A stretch of 64,000 bases of DNA from an uncultured Bacteroidales bacterium (lineage in GTDB: Bacteria; Bacteroidota; Bacteroidia; Bacteroidales; Bacteroidaceae): the NCBI GenBank assembly GCA_902779165.1, contig CACZAN010000016.1, forward strand, positions 1 to 64,000, given 5' to 3'. Below, piece after piece: positions 54,984-62,292 of this stretch. Below the pieces are notes generated by a model, which made no database searches, was not told the origin of the DNA, and saw only the letters and a list, made by a program, of their open reading frames with translations. Every line of letters begins with the position of its first letter. Positions within the stretch are counted from its first letter, which is position 1. The translations under genes and the position numbers were made by a program.

Positions 54984-55198
54984 GAAGCCAACTCTCCTTT
55001 CTCTCTCATGTATTCAGTCAAGTCTTCCACCAGGTAGCGGGAGCTGAATGTATGCAACACATCGTATGAGGGCACGATGTAGTCATATAGAATGCCCGAC
55101 CGCTTCAGCCGTCTGTACACCTCTTGCTGTGACAAGTGTAGCACTTGTGCCAGCTTGCCGATACAGTATGTTACAAATTCCAAAGTTGTCTTATTCAT
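54980..55198 (-). CDS. DUF3791-type protein, copy A (72 residues)
   Basis: LEFVTYCIGKLAQVLHLSQQ, EVYRRLKRSGILYDYIVPSYDVLHTFSSRY is the DUF3791 pattern: a helical domain with Y-x3-VLHT near the middle. It leads the cassette and lies 60 bases after the -7 box of the repeated control element at 55238-55717. DUF3791 genes are often found with ADP-ribosyltransferase-like DUF3990 genes in putative toxin-antitoxin sets; no DUF3990 is seen here. Confidence 0.65.
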   Translation of the reverse strand: MNKTTLEFVTYCIGKLAQVLHLSQQEVYRRLKRSGILYDYIVPSYDVLHTFSSRYLVEDLTEYMREKGELAS

Positions 55199-55237
55199 GA
55201 CGTGTCAAAATGGGTAAAAAAGTACTGTCAAGGCTTG

Positions 55238-55717
55238 TTTTTTGCCTGATTCGAGTACAAAACTAAACAAAATTTCTCATTAGTTAAGGTACGTGCGCGA
55301 GAAAAAAAGTTAAATCAAGGTAAAAATGTTGTTTTGGTACCCTTGAATGTGCTAAAACGAAGCATAAGGTGTGCAAAAGTCTTCAAAAGCGATGAATGAG
55401 CAACAAAAAACCGCGTCTCCATCATTTTGCATGAAGGAAACGTGGGAAGAGGGCATTGAGACGGGCTTAGCACGTAACTTGGGGCGGCGAGAGGGCGTTG
55501 ACGAAATGAAAATAAAAACTTTTTTTCAAAAATCCACCGAATCCACCGATTGAGAGATGGGGTGAGATGGGATTGATCTTTCCTCTCGCTTGCTTTTATA
55601 CGCTGTTTGACGACTGCTGGGGATAAACTTTTGCTTCCGTAGTCAAATTTACGACTTTCTGCAGAGATAAGTAGGTATTCAGAATTATTTTATTCAGGTT
55701 TCGCATGTGATGCCGGG
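55238..55717. repeat. Repeated control element, copy A (about 480 bp)
   Basis: This stretch matches 57234-57715 over nearly its full length, and its first 80 bases match 53051-53135. On the minus strand it provides the -7 box TAGTTTTG (55258-55265) for the DUF3791-type operon. It contains the virE-end repeat at 55507-55556. No gene is seen in it; a short plus-strand frame over it has no support. Confidence 0.85.
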
Positions 55718-55907
55718 TAATGCCAAATCTATGCGGACAGTTTTGAAGCACCCAGAGAAATACCATGTTACGGGTGGACTTAAGTTGGGCAACTATAATG
55801 TCGGGAACAGCGACCAATTGCTCACTCTGCCTATGTATTTGGTATTCTTGTTAACGGAAGTATAATTTCCTATTCATGTACTCTTCTATCTCCAATGCTG
55901 ATACGGT

Positions 55908-56642
55908 TTAGTACTGGATTCTGAAATAGTCGAGTGCGGCTTTATATTGGTCTTGTGCCGTGAGACAGGTATCAGTAAGATAGCCGTCGATGTGGCCCCA
56001 CTCACGCAAGCCACGGTAATAGAACATTTTCAGTTCGTCGGTAATGATGAAAGGAACGACACCACTACGAAGACATTCCTTGAACATGACGAGACGTCCC
56101 ACAAGCCCATTGCCATCTTGGAACGGGTGTATCTTTTCGAAACGGACATGGAAGTCAAGGATGTCTTCCAGCGCGTGCCGCTGCTTGGTATTATAGCCTT
56201 CTATCAGCCGCTGCATACTGTCGTGCACCCGCTCTGGCTCACACGTTGCCTCGCCACCTACCTCGTTAGGCAGTCGCTTGTAATCGCCGACAGCGAACCA
56301 GTCCTTGCGGCTGTCTGATGTGCCTGATTTTAGGATGCCATGCAGCATCTTCACCAGCTCTTCCGAAAGCGGTTCTTCTGCCTTGTCGATAATCAGGTCG
56401 ATACAACGGAAATGGTTCACCGTCTCTACGATATCATCAACGTTCACCGTCTCATCAGCAGTCACCCCAATCGTGTTCGTCTCGAAGATGAAACGTGTCT
56501 GGTCGTGCGTCAGACGGCTACCCTCGATATGGTTGGAATTGTAGGTAAGGTCTATCTGCGTTTTGTGATAGATGCCGCCTTTCATCTTCATCTCTTTCTG
56601 CTCACGTAAAGCTATGAGTAATGCTGTATTGAATGCCATCAT
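55908..56642 (-). CDS. Fic-family protein, class II, with an altered active-site motif (244 residues)
   Basis: Fic proteins transfer AMP or related groups to protein hydroxyls. The active-site loop is HPFQDGNGLVGR (172-183). The canonical form is HxFxDGNGRxxR; the first arginine, which helps bind the nucleotide phosphates, is Leu180 here (codon CTT at 56103-56105, one base from CGT). The N-terminal inhibitory motif (S/T)xxxE(G/N) is present as SNHIEG at 36-41, marking a class II Fic. Activity may be reduced or changed. The gene starts 21 bases after a truncated copy of the 57-residue cassette gene, so it seems to have arrived in and cut that cassette. Stretches before it may also be read from the upstream promoter. 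Confidence 0.85.
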   Translation of the reverse strand: MMAFNTALLIALREQKEMKMKGGIYHKTQIDLTYNSNHIEGSRLTHDQTRFIFETNTIGVTADETVNVDDIVETVNHFRCIDLIIDKAEEPLSEELVKMLHGILKSGTSDSRKDWFAVGDYKRLPNEVGGEATCEPERVHDSMQRLIEGYNTKQRHALEDILDFHVRFEKIHPFQDGNGLVGRLVMFKECLRSGVVPFIITDELKMFYYRGLREWGHIDGYLTDTCLTAQDQYKAALDYFRIQY

Positions 56643-56663
56643 TTTGTAAGTAGGTGAACAAAA

Positions 56664-56726
56664 TTAATTAACTATCTCAACGGGCGTATAGATGGATTTA
56701 ACCAATCTGATATTGTATTTTGTCAT
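56664..56726 (-). pseudogene. Truncated copy of the 57-residue cassette gene
   Basis: The frame reads MTKYNIRLVKSIYTPVEIVN and stops. The first 18 residues match the intact gene at 54548-54721 with one change; the C-terminal two thirds are missing and the Fic gene follows. Confidence 0.75.
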
Positions 56727-56757
56727 CGTCTTGCTTTTATTCTTTACAGATGTTTCA

Positions 56758-56961
56758 CTATTGAATATATGACAGTAGATATCTTGGCGACTGAAAGAAC
56801 AGTCCCGTTTCTGCATTGCCAAGCTTCTGAAAAAGCTCAGAAGAATAGACTTTGTCTATGGCCTGTTCCAAAGGTAGCCCCTGTTCCTCTGTGAGGATAG
56901 CTATCATCTTTGCTGTTACCTGTTCCTTCAGGTACAGAAAATCTTTCTCTGATACATTCAT
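56758..56961 (-). CDS. Small helical protein of DUF3791-partner type, copy B (67 residues)
   Basis: I use the ATG at 56961 (MNVSEKDFLYLKEQVTAKMI); a longer frame from 57033 would overlap the DUF3791 gene by 56 bases. The body (EEQGLPLEQAIDKVYSSELF, GLFFQSPRYLLSYI) is related to the protein at 54756-54983. It follows the second DUF3791 gene and precedes the truncated cassette gene. The function is unknown. Confidence 0.6.
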   Translation of the reverse strand: MNVSEKDFLYLKEQVTAKMIAILTEEQGLPLEQAIDKVYSSELFQKLGNAETGLFFQSPRYLLSYIQ

Positions 56962-56977
56962 ACCTTGGTGAGTTCCA

Positions 56978-57196
56978 TCACAGCTGACCTCCTTTCCTAC
57001 GGCAGTATGAAGCCATACTCTCCACCATGTCATCGAAGGACTGGGTGTGCATCACGTCATAGTATTCGTGTGCAACAGATATAGCCCCATAGCGATGGAG
57101 GTACTGATACGCCTCTGCTTCGGTCATGGAAAAGCGGCGGGCAAAAGCAGCGATGAGTGCCACGATATATTCTGCGATGTCTTTGATGCTATACAT
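56978..57196 (-). CDS. DUF3791-type protein, copy B (72 residues)
   Basis: IAEYIVALIAAFARRFSMTE, AEAYQYLHRYGAISVAHEYYDVMHTQSF fits DUF3791 well. It is the same length as copy A at 54980-55198 but only distantly similar, whereas the non-coding DNA upstream of both is nearly identical, so the coding parts have diverged or been replaced faster than the control region. The -7 box TAGTTTTG lies at 57259-57266. Confidence 0.68.
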   Translation of the reverse strand: MYSIKDIAEYIVALIAAFARRFSMTEAEAYQYLHRYGAISVAHEYYDVMHTQSFDDMVESMASYCRRKGGQL

Positions 57197-57233
57197 ACAA
57201 ATACTAATTTGGGGAGGAAAAGGGGGTGATTCC

Positions 57234-57715
57234 TCCCTTTTTTTGCCTCATTCGAGTACAAAACTAAACAAAAAATTCCATTATGTAAGGTACGGGCGCG
57301 AGAAAAAACGTTAAATCAAGGTAAAAATGTTGTTTTGGCACTATAAAAGGAGCTAAAACGATGCTTAAGGTGTGTAAAAGTCTTCAAAAGCGATGAATGA
57401 GCAACAAAAAAACTAGTCTCCATCATTTTGCATTAAGGAAACGTGGGTAGAGGGCATAGAGACGTGCTTAGCACGTAACTTGGGGCAGCGAGAGGGCGTT
57501 GGCGAAATGAAAATAAAAACTTTTTTTCAAAAATCCACCGAATCCACCGATTGAGAGATGGGGGGAGATGGGATTGATCTTTCCTCTCTTTCATTTGATT
57601 TTATATGCTGTTTGACAACTGCTGGGGATAAACTTTTGCTTCTGCGGGCAAATTTCCGACTTTCTGCAGAGATAAGTAGGTATTCAGAATTATTTTATTC
57701 AAGTTTCGCATGTGA
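57234..57715. repeat. Repeated control element, copy B (about 480 bp)
   Basis: It is a direct repeat of 55238-55717, including the acg-gcgcgagaaaa block, the string gcttagcacgtaacttgggg, the virE-end repeat at 57517-57566 and a 45-base segment ending gtttcgcatgtgatgccg. It sits directly upstream of the second DUF3791-type operon. Confidence 0.88.
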
Positions 57716-57900
57716 TGCCGTAGGCATCTGACAATGGTAGCCAGCCATTTCAATGGCTGGTAATGAGGATGTTGACGGATAGCGTGCCGTAGGTACGCGA
57801 CAGGGATTTTGATGTCGCGTACCTAAAGGCACGCTTTTTCCTAGCTGCTTTATACCAGCCGTTGAAACGGCTGGCTACCATTGTCACGCCCCGCTGGGGC
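57714..57900. repeat. Nested palindrome cluster (REP-like composite element)
   Basis: Acaatggtagccagcc (57731-57746) and ggctggctaccattgt (57869-57884) are exact inverse complements that enclose smaller hairpins: ccagccatttcaatggctgg (57741-57760), agcgtgccgtaggtacgcgaca pairing with tgtcgcgtacctaaaggcacgct (57781-57835), and ccagccgttgaaacggctgg (57855-57874). Gatgccgtaggcatc and gccccgctggggc flank them. GTAG or CTAC stands beside several stems, as in REP elements moved by RAYT-type transposases. No RAYT gene is in view. Confidence 0.7.
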
Positions 57901-58375
57901 TTTGCAGCATTACAGCTGGTTGGCATATTTCCGAAACTTCAATTACATTATCTTTGTCTGTAGGTGAGTTCCTGTTTTTTATTTCTCTTTGGCGCATCTT
58001 TTCCTCTTCCCCTCAGTCACTTAGCCCGCTAAGTTCCTTCGAAGAAAAGAAAAACCTGCATCCAAATAGAAGATAAAAGAACATAAAACTAATTATGAAC
58101 ACCTACTTAATAAGTCGATGGTATAGTGTATAAATAATCGCTCGTTGAGATACACATGAAATACGTTGTGGTGCACATGTTACGCGGTGGGCTTATTGTA
58201 AAGCACGTCGTGCTTTAATCTATGAAGCCTGAGGTGATGGAAAATACAGCCGATTCTTAAGGGGGTTGAAGTAGGGAGTTAGTAGCTTTACTTCAAGTGA
58301 AATCGGCTGTGAAATATAGGCGTAAGAGGCTTTGCAACCTGTTGATTCACAGAGTGATGAAAAATTGATAGATAC
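57901..58375. other. Non-coding leader region before virE
   Basis: No gene of useful length is seen. A TATCTTTG box at 57949-57956 may be a promoter, without a good -33 element. Aaagcacgtcgtgcttt at 58199-58215 is a short palindrome, and a 65-base two-part stem-loop lies at 58246-58310. Confidence 0.45.
58246..58310 (+). ncRNA. Candidate structured RNA or regulatory stem-loop upstream of virE
   Basis: Acagccgatt (58246-58255) pairs with aatcggctgt (58301-58310) and, inside it, ttgaagta (58266-58273) pairs with tacttcaa (58289-58296). It lies 66 bases before the virE -33 box. Whether it is transcribed is unknown. Confidence 0.35.
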
Positions 58376-58406
58376 TTGCAAACCGCAAAAAAATGTTGTA
58401 TCTTTG
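58376..58406 (+). promoter_or_regulatory. Promoter of virE
   Basis: TTG at 58376-58378, 20 bases and TATCTTTG at 58399-58406 followed by cagc fit the consensus; this places the transcription start near 58413 and decides for the ATG at 58482 over the longer frame. Confidence 0.8.
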
Positions 58407-58481
58407 CAGCCGAAAACCCGATGGCGGTTTGTGCACGACCGACCTGAGGGAGTATGTTTAACTCTTAAAATTTATACCATT

Positions 58482-59756
58482 ATGAAAGAAAACTTTACTC
58501 AAAACGAAAGTCTGACCTCGGGTCAGCAGGAACAGCTTCCCGTAGAAGAGTTCCTCCTGCAGAACTATGAGTTCCGCTACAACATCATCAGCGGTAAGAT
58601 GGAGTTCCGTTGCCGCAACAACGATTCCGCGTTCGTGCATCTCGACAAAAAGATGATGAACGGTGTAGTCCTTCACGCTCGGCGTGAACTGCCTAAGGAG
58701 AAGGCGCTGAAACAGCAGCTGACTGACTGCATCTACAGCCCTCGCACGCCCGACTTCAACCCCGTGGGCGAGTGGCTCAACAGCCTGCCTGAATGGGACG
58801 GCAAGAATCGCGTAGGCCACCTCTTCGGACTTCTCCCCGGTCTGACCGCCGAACAGGCCTACTGGCTCGCCGTATGGATGCGTTCCATGGTGGCCCATTG
58901 GCTGCAGATGGATATGCTGCACGGCAATGAATGCGTGCCTACGCTCATCGGCGATCAGGGTTGTGGTAAGTCCACCTTCTGTCAGCGACTGCTACCTGTT
59001 CACCTGCGCGAGTACTATCTTGATCACGTGAACCTGCGCAACAAGTTCGATAAGGAGATGGCGCTGACCAACTGCCTGCTGGTGAACATCGATGAGATGG
59101 ACCAGATACGCCGTTCTCAGCAGCCGGAACTGAAGCAGATGCTCAGCAAGAGTCGCGTCAATGGCCGCATGATCTACGGCAAGGAACAGACCGACCGCCT
59201 TCGCTTCGCCAGCTTCGTGGCCACGACGAACAATCCTCATCCGCTGCACGATGCTACGGGTTCGCGCCGTTTCATCTGCATCCGCATCTCGAAGGGAAAG
59301 CTCATCGACAACGAGGTGGAGCTGGACTACGAACAGCTCTACGCGCAGGTGCTGCATGAACTGCGTTGTGGCGAGCGCTACTGGTTCACAGCCGAGGAGA
59401 CGAGAAGCATCCAGCGTGGAAACATCCCTTATCACGACACGGAAGACATCGAACTGATGTTCGACACGTGTTTCCGCCAGCCAGAAGACGATGAGTTTGC
59501 CCAGCCGCTGACGATGGCCGTGATTATGGACACCATCCACAACCAGTATCCGGGATTCACAGTCTCGCAGGGTGCTAAGGTGCAGCTTGGCCGTGTGCTC
59601 AGCCGTCGGGGATTTCTTAGCAAGGAGCTGCATAACGGCATCGCGTCATCCCCCTGGCAGCTGCATAAGCGTCATCTCATTGTCTATCAACGCGAAAGCG
59701 TTCTACTCGATTCCCCCGCACCCACCTTGCAATCGGTGGATGCGGGGGATTTTTGA
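58482..59756 (+). CDS. VirE-family P-loop protein (424 residues)
   Basis: The ATG at 58482 is used because a consensus promoter at 58376-58406 lies inside the longer frame that opens at 58332. Residues about 85-100 (NPVGEWLNSLPEWDGKNRV) and the P-loop LIGDQGCGKSTFCQRL (Walker A about 157-165), then LLVNIDEMDQI and FVATTNNPHPLHDATGSRRF, identify the virulence-associated E / SF3-like helicase family of phages and mobile elements. Some Bacteroidota copies are chromosomal and orphaned, as here: no primase or integrase gene is adjacent. The last codons (DSPAPTLQSVDAGDF) are encoded by the terminator hairpin itself. Confidence 0.82.
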   Translation: MKENFTQNESLTSGQQEQLPVEEFLLQNYEFRYNIISGKMEFRCRNNDSAFVHLDKKMMNGVVLHARRELPKEKALKQQLTDCIYSPRTPDFNPVGEWLNSLPEWDGKNRVGHLFGLLPGLTAEQAYWLAVWMRSMVAHWLQMDMLHGNECVPTLIGDQGCGKSTFCQRLLPVHLREYYLDHVNLRNKFDKEMALTNCLLVNIDEMDQIRRSQQPELKQMLSKSRVNGRMIYGKEQTDRLRFASFVATTNNPHPLHDATGSRRFICIRISKGKLIDNEVELDYEQLYAQVLHELRCGERYWFTAEETRSIQRGNIPYHDTEDIELMFDTCFRQPEDDEFAQPLTMAVIMDTIHNQYPGFTVSQGAKVQLGRVLSRRGFLSKELHNGIASSPWQLHKRHLIVYQRESVLLDSPAPTLQSVDAGDF

Positions 59757-59777
59757 AAAAAAGTTTTTATTTTCAAT
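59716..59777 (+). terminator. Terminator hairpin overlapping the virE stop, plus inverted virE-end repeat
   Basis: Cccccgcacccacc and ggtggatgcggggg pair around ttgcaatc, and the right arm is followed by atttttgaaaaaaagttttt. The stop TGA is at 59754-59756. Bases 59749-59777 are the exact inverse complement of the core of the repeats at 36161, 55507 and 57517. Confidence 0.8.
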
Positions 59778-59903
59778 CAGGAAACAAAAAGACATTTGAT
59801 GTCAACATCATCGAAGCTTGTGCCCAGCAGGGACGAAAGGAGAATATATTAAATAACCTCATAAAGATTCTGAAGCGATGACGATTTATGATCAGATGGA
59901 CCT

Positions 59904-60716
59904 TTATTGTTCGGTTCCCTCTTTAGCATCAAGGGGATGGGGCTCGTGGGCGTTGGCCTGAATGAGCTGGTCGATTTTCTGCTCCAACTGGTCGAGACGC
60001 TTGAGTACATCGTCGTTATTGTCGCTGACCATGGCATCGACGAAGACGGAGTTGATGAGTGAGAGACCGATGACGCCGCCGATGATGAGGAGGAAGACGA
60101 AGTAGAGCCGGACGAAGAAGATGCCCCAAGGGCCATAGGTGGCAGCGATGGAATCGGGGATGTCGTACCAACCCTCGATGGTGAAGAGCCGGAAGACACT
60201 GTAGATGGAATCCCAAGGTGTGCCGAAGTATTTTGGGGAGATATGGCCGAAGAGGGCTGTAGAAAGGAGTGCAAAAATGCAGATAACAATGAAGTAGCCG
60301 ACGAAGAGGGAGAAGGATTCGCGCAGCGCCTTTCGGAAGTTCTTTCCTATCTGTTCTACTCCGGGGAAGAAGTGGATGAGGCGGAAGAAGCGGAAGGCAC
60401 GCAGCATCCTGAAGATGAGCAGGAAGGAGAGGTCGGTGATGGGAAAAAAGAAGGCAAAAATGGAGGGCAGCGAGAGGAGGACGAGGGTGCCATCGAGGCG
60501 ATTCCATCCACTGCGCCAGTAGCCCAGCACGCCATCAACCCGCATCTTGGCGAGCATCTCGACCAGGAAGATGAAGGAGCATAGGATGTCGAGGTAGATG
60601 ACGAACGGGCGGTGTACACCCGATGCATCGAGGAAGATGATGACCGAGTTGATGAGGATCACGGCCATGATCATCCGCTCTGCACGAAGGGAATAGGGGT
60701 TGATTTTCATTGTCAT
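59904..60716 (-). CDS. Voltage-gated-type ion transporter (270 residues)
   Basis: Six membrane helices are visible. The fourth, FRMLRAFRFFRLIHFFP near 105-120, carries spaced arginines as in a voltage sensor. Between helices 5 and 6 the pore loop reads LFTIEGWYDIPD near 178-189, resembling the T-L-E-S-W filter of bacterial sodium channels of the NaChBac type but with Ile and Gly in place of Leu and Ser. The C-terminus forms a coiled coil (DVLKRLDQLEQKIDQLIQ) typical of tetrameric channels. It is likely an inner-membrane cation channel with one of the usual Bacteroidota filter variants. Its first 13 or so codons are duplicated at 62234-62274. Confidence 0.8.
   Translation of the reverse strand: MTMKINPYSLRAERMIMAVILINSVIIFLDASGVHRPFVIYLDILCSFIFLVEMLAKMRVDGVLGYWRSGWNRLDGTLVLLSLPSIFAFFFPITDLSFLLIFRMLRAFRFFRLIHFFPGVEQIGKNFRKALRESFSLFVGYFIVICIFALLSTALFGHISPKYFGTPWDSIYSVFRLFTIEGWYDIPDSIAATYGPWGIFFVRLYFVFLLIIGGVIGLSLINSVFVDAMVSDNNDDVLKRLDQLEQKIDQLIQANAHEPHPLDAKEGTEQ
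60673..60713. repeat. 41-bp direct repeat, left copy (5' end of the channel gene)
   Basis: This segment, atccgctctgcacgaaggga and 21 more bases, is identical to 62234-62274 over 41 bases. It codes for the first residues of the ion channel on the minus strand. Confidence 0.9.
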
Positions 60717-60755
60717 TAAAGGTTTCAGTCATTAGGATTGATGCCAGATAGTTGG

Positions 60756-62000
60756 TTAAAACTTAATCAAAGGCACTAAATCGATCTTATATCCGTCTTT
60801 TTCTATGGTGCGTTCGTCGTCTTTCGTGACGATGACAAGATTGTCGCACTTCAGTTCCCCGGCACATTCGATAAGGCTATCTACTTCGCGTTTTTCTGTT
60901 TTAGGGCTGCTCATGTCATAGCATACCTGCACCAGGCGCTCAATGTGGGGGCCCTTGCGCAAGACAAAATCCACCTCCTTGTCATTACGCGAACGATAAT
61001 AGAACATCGTTTTGTCGGTGTCGTACCCTCGTCGTGTCAGTTCGATGAATATCTGATTCTCAAGCAAACGTCCGAGGTTATCGCTCAGAGAGAAAGCTTT
61101 AGCGGCTACAAAGCCATTGTCCACCACATAGACTTTTCGTGGAGCCTTCGTCATCAGCTTCAGCTTATTATTATAACGGGGCAGATAATAGAAGAGGTAT
61201 GGCTCATGCAGATAATCCATGAACTTCTTGGTGGTGTTGACACTGGAGAATCCCAGTTCCTCTGTCAGATCACTGGCAGTAATCGGATTACAGAAGTTAG
61301 AGACCATATACATCGCCAAATTGTTCAAGTCTGTGATATTTCGGACGTTATGACGCTTGGCCACGTCCTTCCATACAATAGAGTCAAACAGCGTATCAAG
61401 ATAGCCTCGTGTCAGTTGGCGCGATGCTACTACCTCTGGATAGCCACCATTTCTCATATAGTCATCCGTCAGTACTGAGGCATCTGTCTGTTGCTCTGGT
61501 GTTAGTGCCCTGAGCTCAACGTTGTTCCAGTCGAAGAATTCTTCAAGGCTGAAGGGTAGCATTTCTACCTGCAGATACTTACCTGTCAACACGGTTGCCA
61601 TCTCACTGCTTAGCATCTTGGCATTGCTGCCCGTGATGACAAGGTTTTTTCCCAACCGGTAGAGTTCACTGACCCACAAATCCCATGCATCAAGGTTCTG
61701 AACCTCGTCCAGTAGGATATATTCGTAGCCTGGATAAACATCATCCAACATCCGCATAACAAGGTTGGCATCCCAAGAGTCCAACAACGGCTGACTGTCG
61801 AAGTTCAGGTAGGCGAAGTTCGTGTTGCGCAGCATCAGCAGAGCCTGAGTAGACTTGCCAACACGCCGAGGACCAGTAATCAGTTTGATAAGGTGACTGC
61901 TCAGCAACGTGTCAGTATCGTAGCTGTTTCGGCGCGTCAGATATGGGCGCGACAACAATTCGTCGCGCTCCTTCCGTTGGTTCAGAATGATTGTTTTCAT
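60756..62000 (-). CDS. AAA_14/DUF4143 ATPase (414 residues)
   Basis: LIKLITGPRRVGKSTQALLML holds a Walker A at 43-51; EYILLDEVQNLDAWDLWV is the Walker B, and LVITGSNAKMLSSEMATVLTG is sensor 1. The second half (ITASDLTEELGFSSVNTTKKF, FYYRSRNDKEVDFVLRKG) is DUF4143, which has a restriction-endonuclease-like core with conserved E-V-D. The family is abundant and patchily distributed in Bacteroidales; the role is unknown, with defence or nucleic-acid maintenance proposed. It is flanked by perfect 41-bp direct repeats, so it was probably inserted as a unit. A possible -7 box TATTTTTG lies at 62023-62030 on the minus strand. Confidence 0.85.
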   Translation of the reverse strand: MKTIILNQRKERDELLSRPYLTRRNSYDTDTLLSSHLIKLITGPRRVGKSTQALLMLRNTNFAYLNFDSQPLLDSWDANLVMRMLDDVYPGYEYILLDEVQNLDAWDLWVSELYRLGKNLVITGSNAKMLSSEMATVLTGKYLQVEMLPFSLEEFFDWNNVELRALTPEQQTDASVLTDDYMRNGGYPEVVASRQLTRGYLDTLFDSIVWKDVAKRHNVRNITDLNNLAMYMVSNFCNPITASDLTEELGFSSVNTTKKFMDYLHEPYLFYYLPRYNNKLKLMTKAPRKVYVVDNGFVAAKAFSLSDNLGRLLENQIFIELTRRGYDTDKTMFYYRSRNDKEVDFVLRKGPHIERLVQVCYDMSSPKTEKREVDSLIECAGELKCDNLVIVTKDDERTIEKDGYKIDLVPLIKF

Positions 62001-62069
62001 CTTCTTTTATCTTTTGACGCCGCAAAAATACTACTTTTTCTTCAATTCACATCTTCTATTGCATAAATT

Positions 62070-62106
62070 TTATACTATTTTATGCAGTACGAGTGCTTTT
62101 ATGCAC
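62070..62106. promoter_or_regulatory. Possible operator upstream of the AAA/DUF4143 gene
   Basis: Tgcataaa (62070-62077) and tttatgca (62089-62096) are inverse complements, and tttatgca occurs again at 62099-62106. They lie about 75 to 105 bases before the ATG, upstream of the proposed promoter. Confidence 0.4.
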
Positions 62107-62233
62107 AAATACGAACTCGTTCCGCCACTTCGTGTGCGAGCATTTGTCATCAGTGGAAGCAAATAGAATTTACTCAAAACAGACTACTGACTACAGAAAT
62201 CCGCCGCCAGAAGAATGGCTTCGCCAGTGAGGG

Positions 62234-62274
62234 ATCCGCTCTGCACGAAGGGAATAGGGGTTGATTTTCATTGT
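62234..62274. repeat. 41-bp direct repeat, right copy (remnant of the channel gene start)
   Basis: It is identical to 60673-60713. Here it encodes only a stub of the channel N-terminus and leads nowhere, so it marks the far side of the inserted AAA/DUF4143 unit. Confidence 0.9.
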
Positions 62275-62292
62275 TCAGAAAGGGACCGATAG

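Noticed and set aside
55371-55553. 60-codon plus-strand frame in the repeated control element
   Set aside because: The second copy of the element breaks the frame, and its end is the virE-end repeat; it is not conserved as protein.
58332-58481. 50-codon N-terminal extension of virE
   Set aside because: It contains the consensus promoter and two short T/A-rich tracts, and the protein family starts near the ATG at 58482.
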